Source of the DNA: Roseiarcus sp963737365
Lineage (GTDB): Bacteria > Pseudomonadota > Alphaproteobacteria > Rhizobiales > Beijerinckiaceae
DNA: 64,000 bases
Assembly (NCBI GenBank): GCA_963737365.1
Contig: CAVTSD010000001.1
Coordinates: 1 to 64,000, forward strand
Reading direction: 5' to 3'
In this document: piece by piece, positions 44,135 to 53,403 of the stretch
Layout of the letters: every line of letters begins with the position of its first letter
How positions within the stretch are numbered: position 1 is the first letter of the stretch
Position numbers and translations under genes: made by a program
The notes under the pieces: generated by a model
Told to the model about the DNA's origin: nothing
The model's database searches: none
Seen by the model: only the letters and a program-made list of their open reading frames with translations

Positions 44135-45229
44135 ATGAGCGCCATGTCTCGACCCTATGAAGCTCGCTTTTGCGTGGCTCCGATGATGGATTGGACCGAT
44201 CGGCGCTGCCGGGCGTTCCATCGCATCCTCACGCGTCGCGCCCGGCTTTATACAGAGATGGTGACCGCAGATGCGGTCGTCTTCGGCCCGCGCGAGCGGC
44301 TGATCGGTTTCGACGCGAGCGAGCATGCCGTCGCGTTGCAAGTTGGCGGAGCAGCGCCGGGACGGCTTGCGGAAGCAGCGCGCATCGGCGCCGACTTCGG
44401 CTATGACGAGATCAATCTTAATTGCGGCTGTCCCTCCGACCGGGTGCAGAGCGGCCGCTTCGGCGCTTGTCTCATGCGCGAGCCGAACCTGGTTGGGGAA
44501 TGCGTAGCGGCGATGGTTGCGGCGGTCGACGTTCCCGTGACGGTCAAGTGCCGCATCGGGATCGACGAGCAGGAGCCGCGGGAGGCGCTGTTCACGTTTG
44601 CGGAAGCGGTGAAGGCGGGGGGCGCGAAGGCGCTTGTCGTCCATGCGCGCAAAGCCTGGCTCGAGGGTTTGAGCCCTAAGGACAATCGTTCGATCCCGCC
44701 GCTCGACTACGAGCTTGTCCATGCCCTGAAACGAGCTCACCCTGAGTGGCCTATCATCATCAACGGCGGCCTCGCGGACCTCGACGCAGGGCGCGAGAAT
44801 CTAGGCCGCGTCGACGGAATCATGCTCGGCCGCGCGGCCTATCAGAATCCGGAGCTCCTGATCGGCGTCGACCCGGAGCTGTTTGGCGAACCGGCGCCGG
44901 TCGCACACGGGTTCGAGGCGATTGAAGCGTTTATGCCGACCATAGCAGGAGGCTTGGAGCGGGGTGAACGGCTGCACGACTACACCCGGCACCTGCACGG
45001 TCTGTTCGCCGGCCGGCCCGGGGCGCGGGCGTTTCGGCAGGTTCTTGCGACCGAGGGGGTGAGACGCGGCGCCGGGCTTGAGGTCTTGCGCGAGGCCGTC
45101 TCCCGCGTCGAGCGAAGGGAAGAGTACGTTGTAGGAGGTCGAAGCCGATACGCAAGCTGCGAGTCGTCAGATTTGACGAGGCCGCCTTGCAAAAACCGGC
45201 CATCGACACTCTGCAATTGTTGTGCGTAG
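44135..45229 (+). CDS. dusA: tRNA-dihydrouridine(20/20a) synthase DusA
   Basis: 364 residues. This FMN-dependent enzyme reduces U20/U20a in the D loop of tRNAs. Diagnostic DusA blocks are FCVAPMMDWTDRRCRAFHR, ARLYTEMVTADAV, DEINLNCGCPSDRVQSGRFGACLM (catalytic cysteine in CGCPS), VKCRIGIDEQEP and PIIINGGLADLD. The C-terminal 40 residues run beyond the usual end into a cysteine-rich tail, perhaps because the normal stop was lost. Its stop lies 14 bases before the histidine-kinase start. Confidence 0.95.
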   Translation: MSAMSRPYEARFCVAPMMDWTDRRCRAFHRILTRRARLYTEMVTADAVVFGPRERLIGFDASEHAVALQVGGAAPGRLAEAARIGADFGYDEINLNCGCPSDRVQSGRFGACLMREPNLVGECVAAMVAAVDVPVTVKCRIGIDEQEPREALFTFAEAVKAGGAKALVVHARKAWLEGLSPKDNRSIPPLDYELVHALKRAHPEWPIIINGGLADLDAGRENLGRVDGIMLGRAAYQNPELLIGVDPELFGEPAPVAHGFEAIEAFMPTIAGGLERGERLHDYTRHLHGLFAGRPGARAFRQVLATEGVRRGAGLEVLREAVSRVERREEYVVGGRSRYASCESSDLTRPPCKNRPSTLCNCCA

Positions 45230-45243
45230 TAGGCGTCGTAGAA

Positions 45244-48200
45244 ATGCTCGGGACGGTCTCCTGGAAGGTGGCGCCCACGTCCGATACACGGAACATTTCG
45301 GGAGCGCGCGGCTCCAGCCAAGAATCCCTCGTGGAAGCGCTGCTCGAGGGCATGGGCGAGGGTTTCTTCGCTTTCGATCACAGCTGGCGCTTGACCGCTT
45401 CCAACAGCGCCGCCGAGGCGATTTTCCGCGCCCCTAGCACCGAGCTCGTTGGCGAGCTTTTATGGAATGTCCTGCCCAAGGTTAGGGGAACGGAATTCGA
45501 GCGACGTTGTCGCGTTGTTATCGAGCAGCGGACGAGAGAAGAATTCGAAATCGATTCGGCGTTGGAGCCTGGTCGCCATCACGAAGTGCGCGCTTTTCCC
45601 TTCGGCGCTGACATTGGTGTGGCGTTTCGCGACGTCACCGATCGCGAAAGAGATACGAAGGCGCTCCGCGACAGAGAATTGGAGCTCGCTCGAGTTCAGC
45701 GCATAGGCGGCGTCGGCGGGTTGGACGTCGATTTATCGAACGGCTTTCGCAGTCAGCGCTCACCAGAATATCTTCACCTCCATGGCCTTCCGCCAGGCGC
45801 CGTCAACGACAATCACGAGCAGTGGATCGCGCGCGTACACCCGGAAGACCGAGAGCGAGTTGAGACCTACTTCCTGGCGACGGTGGCGAGCTCCGCGCGA
45901 GAATATAAGGCTGAATATCGCATCGTTCGACCGAATGACGGTCAAATACGATGGATTCGCGCTGTGGCGGAGATCGAGCGCGACAGCCAAGGTCGGGCTT
46001 TAAAACTCATCGGCGCGCACCTCGACATTACCGACCAAAAAAAAGCGGAAGCAACCGTACAGGAAAGCGAAGGCAGGTTGCGGGCTGTAACAGACGCAAT
46101 CCCGTTCCTGATCTCCTATCTTGATAACCATCAGATATTTCGGTTCATCAACAAGCCTTACGAGTTTTGGTTCGAACGTCCCTCAAGTGAGATCGTCGGC
46201 CGGAGCGTAAGGGACGTTATGGGGCCTGCGATGTATGAAGCGCGGCGCCCCTTTATCGAGCGCGCGCTCGCGGGCGAGAACTTAACCTACGAGGCCGATT
46301 TTCCTCGATCGGACGGAACGGTTCAGACCGAGATCGTGCATGTTCCGCACCGCGATCTGGCCGGTCGCGTGTTGGGCCTTTACACCGTGGTCATCGACAT
46401 AACCGCGCGCAAACTCGCGGAAAAGGTTCTGTCCGAGAGCGAGGAACGGTTTCGGTCGATCGCGGATAGCGCCCCGGTGCCGATGTGGGTGAGCCGGCTC
46501 GACGGCCTCAGACACTTCGTCAACCGAGCGTATCACGAGTTCCTGGGTGTCCCGTTTGCGGAGGCTCTGAATTTCGACTGGCGTAAAGCTCTTCATCCAG
46601 ACGACCTCGACCGAATCTTGCGCGACCAGCGAGCGGGCGAAGGATCCCGGAAGCCTTTCGTGCTCGAGGCCCGGTACCGACGTTACGACGGCCAATGGCG
46701 CTGGCTGCGATCAGAATCTCAACCAAGATGGGGGCCAGCCGGCGAACACATCGGCTTCATCGGCGTCGCCCACGACATTACCGCCTCCAAGGAGGCGGAA
46801 CAGGCATTAACCGAACTCAACGAGACATTGGAGCGGCGTATTGAAGATCGTACGCGGCAGCTCGAGGCTTCCGAGGCGCTCATCCAGACATTCTTCAATC
46901 ACTCATCCGAATGTTACGCGATCATCGTTGAGCAAAGTGACGGGCATTTCCGTTTCGCCGAGGTCAACCCGGCGACGCTGCGCCTTTATGGCAGGACCCG
47001 GGAAGCCGTGGTGGGCCGCACAATCGAGGAAGTCCTTGGCGCCGAGCGCGCGTCAGAAGTCGGGGCCCAACTTGCCGTGTGTCTGCAGGATGCGGCGCCG
47101 CGTCGCTACGAACGAACACAAGGCGACGCGGTCATCGAAGCGATCGTGACGCCGGCGCCCCAAGAACCCGGTGCGCCACGTCGCGTCGTGGTCAGCGCTC
47201 ATGACATAACGGAACGACGTCGTCTCGAGCAAAAATTGCAGCAGGCGCAAAAGATGGAGGCGGTTGGACAGCTCACAGGCGGCGTCGCGCATGACTTCAA
47301 TAATCTCCTCACGCTGGTGATCGGCGGCCTCGAAATCATCGGTCGCCAAACTGCGAACTTGCCCGATCCCCTCGCTTTGACCCGCATGGAGCGGGGACGA
47401 GAGATGGCGATGCAGGGCGCACAGCGCGCCGCCTCCCTGACCACGCGCCTGCTCGCCTTTTCGCGACAACAGCCACTCAGCCCCAAGGCCCTGGACGCAA
47501 ACGCTCTGGTTATCGACGTTAGCGAACTGCTGCGCCGCGCCATCGGCGAAACAATCATCCTTGAAATAGCGCTGGGGAGCGACTTGTGGCCCATGTACGC
47601 GGACGCGAATCAGCTCGAGAACGCGCTCCTCAACATCGGCTTCAATGCGCGCGACGCGATGCCAAATGGAGGTAAACTGATTATCGAGACGGCAAACGTA
47701 TCCTTCGACAAGGCCTACACGTCATCGCTCAGCGAAGGTGCAGAGCCGGGCGAGTTCGTGATGATCGCAATGACGGACACTGGCGTCGGCATGGACAAGG
47801 CGACGCAGGAACGAGCGTTCGACCCGTTCTTCACGACGAAAGAGGTCGGCAAGGGCACGGGGCTGGGGTTGAGCCAAGTTTACGGATTTGCGCGTCAATC
47901 GGCAGGGCACGTCCGGATCTACAGTGAAATCGGCGAGGGCACGACGGTCAAGATCTATCTGCCTCGCAGTGTGACCGACACGAAAAACCCGACCATCGCT
48001 CAAACGGACACCCTCTCGCCATCGACGGGCGCAGAGAAAATTCTCGTCGTCGAGGACGACGATGAGTTGAGAAAACACGCGAGCGAGGTTCTGGAGGAAC
48101 TTGGTTATCACGTGGTGAGCGCGAGCAGCGGCGCCGCGGCGCTCGAGATCCTGAGCGGAAGCGATGACGTCGATCTTCTGCTTACCGACGTGGTGATGCC

Positions 48201-48402
48201 TGGCGGCGTCAACGGCAGGCAGTTGGCCGATAAGGCGTTGGGGCATCGCCCGGGTCTCCGCGTGCTCTACATGACCGGCTACACGCGCAACGCGATTATC
48301 CATCAGGGCCGCCTGGATCGCGGAATCCATATGATCAGCAAACCATTTTCATTCGAAGAGCTCGCTTCGAAAGTTCGCCAAGTCCTGGACGCTGAAGGTT
48401 GA
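45244..48402 (+). CDS. Multi-PAS hybrid histidine kinase with receiver domain
   Basis: About 1052 residues from the ATG at 45244. The architecture is five PAS or PAS/PAC units (roughly 25-135, 155-260, 265-380, 385-505 and 540-655), a short coiled coil, a histidine-kinase core and a receiver. The phosphoacceptor is His683 in GGVAHDFNNLL. The ATPase has the N box NIGFNARDAMPNGG, then DTGVGM and TGLGLSQVYGFA. The receiver has VVEDDDELR, Asp982 in LLTDVVMPGG and the lysine in MISKPFS. There is no membrane segment, so it is a soluble sensor, possibly of redox or small ligands. Its output partner is not adjacent, although hopanoid genes follow 600 bases on. Confidence 0.92.
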   Translation: MLGTVSWKVAPTSDTRNISGARGSSQESLVEALLEGMGEGFFAFDHSWRLTASNSAAEAIFRAPSTELVGELLWNVLPKVRGTEFERRCRVVIEQRTREEFEIDSALEPGRHHEVRAFPFGADIGVAFRDVTDRERDTKALRDRELELARVQRIGGVGGLDVDLSNGFRSQRSPEYLHLHGLPPGAVNDNHEQWIARVHPEDRERVETYFLATVASSAREYKAEYRIVRPNDGQIRWIRAVAEIERDSQGRALKLIGAHLDITDQKKAEATVQESEGRLRAVTDAIPFLISYLDNHQIFRFINKPYEFWFERPSSEIVGRSVRDVMGPAMYEARRPFIERALAGENLTYEADFPRSDGTVQTEIVHVPHRDLAGRVLGLYTVVIDITARKLAEKVLSESEERFRSIADSAPVPMWVSRLDGLRHFVNRAYHEFLGVPFAEALNFDWRKALHPDDLDRILRDQRAGEGSRKPFVLEARYRRYDGQWRWLRSESQPRWGPAGEHIGFIGVAHDITASKEAEQALTELNETLERRIEDRTRQLEASEALIQTFFNHSSECYAIIVEQSDGHFRFAEVNPATLRLYGRTREAVVGRTIEEVLGAERASEVGAQLAVCLQDAAPRRYERTQGDAVIEAIVTPAPQEPGAPRRVVVSAHDITERRRLEQKLQQAQKMEAVGQLTGGVAHDFNNLLTLVIGGLEIIGRQTANLPDPLALTRMERGREMAMQGAQRAASLTTRLLAFSRQQPLSPKALDANALVIDVSELLRRAIGETIILEIALGSDLWPMYADANQLENALLNIGFNARDAMPNGGKLIIETANVSFDKAYTSSLSEGAEPGEFVMIAMTDTGVGMDKATQERAFDPFFTTKEVGKGTGLGLSQVYGFARQSAGHVRIYSEIGEGTTVKIYLPRSVTDTKNPTIAQTDTLSPSTGAEKILVVEDDDELRKHASEVLEELGYHVVSASSGAAALEILSGSDDVDLLLTDVVMPGGVNGRQLADKALGHRPGLRVLYMTGYTRNAIIHQGRLDRGIHMISKPFSFEELASKVRQVLDAEG

Positions 48403-48466
48403 GCCGCCGGGCAGACGGCGATGACTTTTGACTTAGCGCCTGCCCCGCCCAATCGCGGCTTGGGAT

Positions 48467-48841
48467 TTATCTTCGCTCGCGCTGATAGACGTTGAACGCG
48501 CGCCTACAAGAGGCGGTCAACATCTCAGTTTTGCGGCTCAAGCAGGCGAGCACCTTTTCCCGGTCTTGCCCGGCCTCGCCACAGAGGCGACTGCTGTCGC
48601 CGGCGCAGATTTGCTGCTGCGCGTAAAACAGAATGACGCTGCGGCATGAGGGCGTCAATTCTCGGACCTTTTGATTGAGGCAGAGGATGATTTTGTCTCG
48701 ATCGGGGATGAACTGGCCGCAAAGGCGATTGACATCGGGTTCGCAGGCCTGGCGCTCGTCGGCCGTCCCTTGCTCCTGTGCTATGGCGGCGATTGGGAAG
48801 AACAGGAAAGATAAGAGGGTCAAGCCAGACAAGTGTTTCAT
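48467..48841 (-). CDS. Secreted cysteine-rich repeat protein
   Basis: 124 residues with a signal peptide (LTLLSFLFFPIAAIAQ). Two copies of a Golgi-apparatus-type cysteine-rich repeat follow: ACEPDVNRLCGQFIPDRDKIILCLNQKV in outline (key CEPDV.RLCG...C) and QICAGDSSRLCGEAGQDREKVLACL. Each repeat has the C...LCG...C...C spacing of PF00839-like repeats and should form disulfides in the periplasm. The function is unknown. It is divergent from the DUF2147 gene at 49044. Confidence 0.82.
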   Translation of the reverse strand: MKHLSGLTLLSFLFFPIAAIAQEQGTADERQACEPDVNRLCGQFIPDRDKIILCLNQKVRELTPSCRSVILFYAQQQICAGDSSRLCGEAGQDREKVLACLSRKTEMLTASCRRAFNVYQRERR

Positions 48842-49043
48842 TGGGTTTTCCTAAAGGCGATGCCGAAATGCAACCCTGAAGCGCATTTGGCTGCGAGTTC
48901 GGCCGAGCGCCGCCTGCATCGCAGGTTAAGCGGTAACTTTCCACGGCCGGCGCGGTTCCATCGCTGCCGCTGCGGGCAAAGCGCCGCTATACCGCCACAC
49001 CTGTTCGTCACCGTGGCGACACCATGCCAAATTAGAGCGAAAG

Positions 49044-49625
49044 ATGGCGATGATCGAGATTTACAAACAGAGCCTGCGGGCCGCGGCCGCGGCGGTTTTG
49101 TGCGCGTCTCTGATGACTTCCGCATATGCCAGCGATCAAACGATCGCGGGCGTTTGGCAGCAAATCGACCCAGGCAGCGGCTTCGTCGGCGGTCTGATCA
49201 GCTTCAAGGAAAAAAACGGATTGTGGGAAGGATACATCGTCAAGATGTATCCTAAACCTGGCGATCCGGTGGATCCAGTTTGCTCGGGCTGCACCGATGA
49301 TCGCAAAGACCAGCCAGTCCTCGGGCTGCGGCTCATCCAAAACGCGAAGCGCGACGGGCTGAGCTATGAAGGCGGCGCCATTCTCGACCCTCGCAACGGC
49401 TCCCAGTACAGCGTCGAACTGACGCTCGCGCCCGATAATCAGACCCTTACGGTTCGCGGATATCTCGGGATAACGCTTCTCGGCCAGAGCCAGATATGGA
49501 AACGGCTCGCGGAAACGGACCCCGAATATCCAAAGCCTAGCCCTCGGCCGGAAAGCCACGCGACGCCGGGAAAAAAGGACCATTCCGCGCCGAAACCCGT
49601 TCACGGACAGGGTGATGGCTCCTAG
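49044..49625 (+). CDS. DUF2147 secreted protein
   Basis: 193 residues. A signal peptide (AAAAVLCASLMTSAYAS) is followed by the DUF2147 pattern: IAGVWQQIDPGSG, EGYIVKMYPKPGDP, a CSGC pair, LGLRLIQ, YEGGAILDPRNGSQYSVELTL and VRGYLGITLLGQSQIWKR. The C-terminal 35 residues are a Pro/Lys-rich tail. DUF2147 proteins are beta-barrel-like and often periplasmic. A second, divergent DUF2147 protein lies at 57352-57732. It overlaps the ORF extension of the HpnN gene, which is why the shorter HpnN start is preferred. Confidence 0.88.
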   Translation: MAMIEIYKQSLRAAAAAVLCASLMTSAYASDQTIAGVWQQIDPGSGFVGGLISFKEKNGLWEGYIVKMYPKPGDPVDPVCSGCTDDRKDQPVLGLRLIQNAKRDGLSYEGGAILDPRNGSQYSVELTLAPDNQTLTVRGYLGITLLGQSQIWKRLAETDPEYPKPSPRPESHATPGKKDHSAPKPVHGQGDGS

Positions 49626-49695
49626 ACTGGCCTTGTTTCCGCATTGTCTTGATTGCGCTCGCGCCTTAGGCCCGAGAACGGATCGGAGTCTAAGG

Positions 49696-52341
49696 ATGCC
49701 CGCAAAAGGGAGGTTGCCCGAGGCGGATGCGCCACGCGGTCCCGCGCCCGACGCTCCGTTTGCCAAGCTCGCTCGGCGGTTTGTGAGCTGGACTTCGTGT
49801 CATCCCGTGATGATCATCATCGCGTTTGCTGTTTTGACCGCGCTCTCCGGCCTCTACGTCGTCCGGCACTTTTCCATCAACACCGACGTCAATGCCTTGC
49901 TCTCGGCCGATCTTCCATGGCGGCAACGGGAGTTGGCCTATGAGGCGGCTTTTCCGCAAAGCACGCAAGCGATCCTGGCCGTCGTTGACGCCCCGACGCC
50001 GGAACTGGCCGACGCCGCCGCAACCGCCTTGGCTGAGCGGCTGTCACAACACGTCGAACTTTTCCGCTCGGTCGACGAACTCGGCGGGGGAAAGTTTTTT
50101 GAGAGCAATGGGCTGCTGTTCCTCGACATGCCGCAGCTTACGGGGATTCTGACCCAGCTTCAGGGGGCCAGTCCCAGCCTCGCGATCTTGGCGGCGGACC
50201 CAAGCTTGCGAGGTTTGATCCAAGCGTTTTCGCTGAGCCTCGGCGCCGCTCAGATGGGCATGTTCGACAGCATGCCGCAGACGCTCAATCAACTCGCCGA
50301 CACCGTCGAGAGCGTGCTGGTGGGACGGCCTACGAGCTTTTCCTGGAAGGAATTTCTACAAAGCGAGCCCGCGAAGCCTGGCGACACGCGCAGGTTGATC
50401 GCCATCTGGCCGAAACTCGACTTCAGTTCGTTAGAACCCGGCAGGCAGGCGACTGCGGCGATTCGCGAAGCCGGAGAGCGAGCGAACCTCGCATCCGATT
50501 TTCATGCTCGGCTGAGGCTGACCGGGCCCGTTCCAATCGTCGACCAAGAGTTCGCGACGCTTCAGCAAGGCGCTTTGCTCAACGGGGTCGTCACCACGGC
50601 GCTAGTCCTCTTGATCTTGTGGCTGGCTCTACGCTCGTTCAAGATCGTGCTGGCTGTCTCGCTGACGTTGGGCGCCGGTCTTGCGATCACCGCGGCGCTC
50701 GGACTTCTGACCATCGGAGCCTTCAACCCGATCTCGCTCGCTTTCGCTGTTTTATGCGTCGGGCTGGGAGCCGATTTTGCCATCCAGTTCAGCGTCCGGT
50801 ACCGCGCTGAGCGGCAAGCGTGCGGAGAGCTGCGGAAAGCCCTGGCGCTGACCAGCCTGAGCGTGGCCCTTCCCCTGACATTGGCCGCGGCGTCCGCCGC
50901 AGCTGGTTTCATGTCGTTCCTGCCGACCGACTACATCGGCATGGCCGAGCTCGGCCTTATCGCCGGCTTTGGCATGGGAATAGCCTATCTGACCAGCATG
51001 CTTCTGCTTCCGGCGCTTCTCCAGATATTCAATCCGCCTGCGGAGCCGAAGCCCCTTGGCTACGCCGCCATGGCGCCGGTTGATCGGTTCCTCGGGCGCC
51101 ATCGGATCGCGGTCGTCGTCGTAACGGCGCTTGTCGTCGCGGCAGGACTGCCGCTGCTGGCGCATTTGCGGTTCGATTTCAACCCACTCGATCTGCGCAG
51201 TCCCAAAGAGGAGGCGATGGCGACTTACAACGAATTGAGCCGGGACCCCCTCATGAACGCCAATCTGATGGAAGTCCTTACCGCCTCGCCAGACGCGGCG
51301 GACGCTGTTGCGAAGAGGCTTCTGGCGCTACCGCAAGTCGGTCAAGCGAGAACCATTGACACATTCGTGCCCGAGGGCCAACCCGCCAAGATCGCCGCCA
51401 TCAAGAGTGCAGCCGACAAACTCGATGGCGTCTTGAATCCGGACCAGCGCCCAGCGCCGCCAACCGACGCCGATAATGTCGCAGCCCTGAAGAGCGGAGC
51501 CCAGAATCTCTTGTTGCTGGCCGACGCCGTGCCCGGCCCGGGCGGCGATGCCGCGAAACGTCTGTCTGCCGATCTCGACAAGCTTGCTGCAGGGCCCTCA
51601 ACCGTGCGGGCGTCCATGCAGGCCGTCTTGATCCAACCGCTGCTTATGGACCTGGACGCCCTTCGCCATTCTTTGCGACCGGAAGGCGTCACCCGCGCGA
51701 CGTTGCCCGAAGCCCTTCGTCGCTCCTGGGTCAGCCCCGACGGTCGCGCGCGCGTGGAGCTGGTTCCAAAGGCCGGGCGGGAGTTTACGGTGGCTCAGTT
51801 CGCTCGATCCGTAATGGAGGCGGAGCCTACAGCGACGGGGCCTGCGATCGGTCAACTGGAATGGGGCGCCACGATCATCCGCGCGTTCTTTCTCGCAGGC
51901 GCTTGCGCGTTTGTCTCGATCGCCGTGTTGCTTTGGATTGCCCTTCGAAGAGTAAGCGATGTCCTGCTCACGCTCGTGCCCCTCGTCGTCGCGGCTGTGG
52001 TCACTCTGGAGGTGTGCGCGCTCCTGGACTTTCCGCTCAACTATGCGAACATCATAGCGCTGCCCGTCCTGCTCGGCGTGGGCGTCGCATTCAAGATCTA
52101 TTACGTGATGGCGTGGCGGTCGGGACAGTCCGATTTCTTGCAATCTCCCTTGACCCGCGCCGTGCTCTTTAGCGCCTTCATGACCGCGACCGCATTTGGA
52201 AGCCTGTCCTTTTCCAGCCACCCTGGCACGGCCAGCATGGGCAAGCTGCTCGCCCTCTCGCTCGCTTGCACGCTCGCTTCGGCCGCGCTTTTTCAGCCCG
52301 CACTGATGGGCAAGCCGCGCGCGCCTGGCGAAAATGCATAG
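49696..52341 (+). CDS. hpnN: HpnN-like hopanoid RND (MMPL) transporter
   Basis: About 881 residues from the ATG at 49696 (ctaagg just upstream; a longer ORF from 49612 overlaps the previous gene). It is an MMPL/RND lipid transporter with a first helix (PVMIIIAFAVLTALSGLYVV), a periplasmic domain, two six-helix bundles (VTTALVLLILWLALRSFKIV ... FAVLCVGLGADFAIQFSVRYR ... and AFFLAGACAFVSIAVLLWIAL ... IIALPVLLGVGVAFKIYYVM). The sequence pattern and length match HpnN, which moves hopanoids to the outer membrane (family knowledge). The HpnP-like gene 1 kb downstream supports this. Confidence 0.85.
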   Translation: MPAKGRLPEADAPRGPAPDAPFAKLARRFVSWTSCHPVMIIIAFAVLTALSGLYVVRHFSINTDVNALLSADLPWRQRELAYEAAFPQSTQAILAVVDAPTPELADAAATALAERLSQHVELFRSVDELGGGKFFESNGLLFLDMPQLTGILTQLQGASPSLAILAADPSLRGLIQAFSLSLGAAQMGMFDSMPQTLNQLADTVESVLVGRPTSFSWKEFLQSEPAKPGDTRRLIAIWPKLDFSSLEPGRQATAAIREAGERANLASDFHARLRLTGPVPIVDQEFATLQQGALLNGVVTTALVLLILWLALRSFKIVLAVSLTLGAGLAITAALGLLTIGAFNPISLAFAVLCVGLGADFAIQFSVRYRAERQACGELRKALALTSLSVALPLTLAAASAAAGFMSFLPTDYIGMAELGLIAGFGMGIAYLTSMLLLPALLQIFNPPAEPKPLGYAAMAPVDRFLGRHRIAVVVVTALVVAAGLPLLAHLRFDFNPLDLRSPKEEAMATYNELSRDPLMNANLMEVLTASPDAADAVAKRLLALPQVGQARTIDTFVPEGQPAKIAAIKSAADKLDGVLNPDQRPAPPTDADNVAALKSGAQNLLLLADAVPGPGGDAAKRLSADLDKLAAGPSTVRASMQAVLIQPLLMDLDALRHSLRPEGVTRATLPEALRRSWVSPDGRARVELVPKAGREFTVAQFARSVMEAEPTATGPAIGQLEWGATIIRAFFLAGACAFVSIAVLLWIALRRVSDVLLTLVPLVVAAVVTLEVCALLDFPLNYANIIALPVLLGVGVAFKIYYVMAWRSGQSDFLQSPLTRAVLFSAFMTATAFGSLSFSSHPGTASMGKLLALSLACTLASAALFQPALMGKPRAPGENA

Positions 52342-52392
52342 CTCTCGCGGATTCTTAGGGAACCATTCCGGAGGACTTCTGTTTGAAGGCCT

Positions 52393-53274
52393 ATGCGAGT
52401 TTTGTCGAAGACGACATACGATCAACTGGTTCACTTGAACGCCGAGTCCTGCGGACTTGGCAACTGGCAAGCGCCGCCGGGGCGATTACGGCGTATTTTT
52501 CGCAATAGTGTCCACTACCTCTCTCACAAATTCATCCTAAACCGACGCCGGACGCGCTTGGTGCGGGCGGCGGGCTTCCGCCTCGCCGTTTACCCGACGG
52601 TCTTTCATCCCAAGCTCTTCTTGACCAGCGAGTTTTTCGCGCGGTTTCTCGCCACGATCGACCTTGCAGGCAAGGAGGTCGCAGACGTTGGGACCGGCAG
52701 CGGCATATTGGCGCTGGCCGCGGCGCGAGCGGGAGCGACGGTGGTCGCGCTCGACATCAATCCCAGGGCAGTCAACGCCGCGGCCGACAATGCCCGGGCA
52801 AACGGTCTTGGGGAACGCGTCACCGCTTTAAGATCGGACTTGATGTCTTCGCTTGCGCCGGATCGCTTATTCGATGTCATTATATCCAATCCGCCGTTCT
52901 TTGCTGGCGAACCGCGGGACATCGCGGACCGCGCGTGGGTCGCCGGCCCTGGATACCGGGATATCATGTCGCTCTTCGAACAGGCGCGGCAAAGGCTCAA
53001 GCCAGGCGGCGCCATGTACGTCCTCCTGTCATCCGATTCCGATCTGCATTTCCTTGGTCAGCTGATCGCGAAGGCAGGGTTCCGCGCACGTGTCGCTACG
53101 GCGTTCTCGATCATGGTTGAATCTATGATCATTTATGAATTGACCTCGCTGGAGACGGGCGCAGACGCGCAGTCCGCCGTCGGTTCGGAGGCGCAGAACT
53201 TTGAAGATCGCAAACCCGACAAGTCTTTAGGTCTTGCGGATGCGCGAGTTGAGCGCCACCGTGTCCAGGCCTAG
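52393..53274 (+). CDS. Class I SAM-dependent methyltransferase beside hopanoid genes
   Basis: 293 residues. The SAM-binding motif I is VADVGTGSGILALAAARAG, with the acidic VVALDINPRAV after it. The NPPFF motif (VIISNPPFFAGEP) is that of N-methyltransferases of the HemK/small RNA-methylase group. The first 90 residues have a basic stretch and include YPTVFHPKLFLTSEFFA, typical of the HemK-like/PrmC relatives. The C-terminal 45 residues are low in structure. Nothing links it to nucleic acid or protein substrates directly. It lies between HpnN-like and HpnP-like genes in the same direction. Confidence 0.85.
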   Translation: MRVLSKTTYDQLVHLNAESCGLGNWQAPPGRLRRIFRNSVHYLSHKFILNRRRTRLVRAAGFRLAVYPTVFHPKLFLTSEFFARFLATIDLAGKEVADVGTGSGILALAAARAGATVVALDINPRAVNAAADNARANGLGERVTALRSDLMSSLAPDRLFDVIISNPPFFAGEPRDIADRAWVAGPGYRDIMSLFEQARQRLKPGGAMYVLLSSDSDLHFLGQLIAKAGFRARVATAFSIMVESMIIYELTSLETGADAQSAVGSEAQNFEDRKPDKSLGLADARVERHRVQA

Positions 53275-53403
53275 TTGCCGGATCGGTTGAGCGCCCCCGG
53301 CGTATCGGGCCAATGGACCAACCGGTCATGAAACAATCGGAAGTCGGAACCATCCAGCCGCAATCGGTTCGTTTTGGACAGAAGTTGGCGTGAGGAGGTT
53401 CAC

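Noticed and set aside
43712..44740. Long minus-strand ORF (342 codons) antisense to dusA
   Set aside because: It overlaps the well-supported dusA on the other strand, is Arg/His-rich and has no domain; it is a GC-driven shadow.
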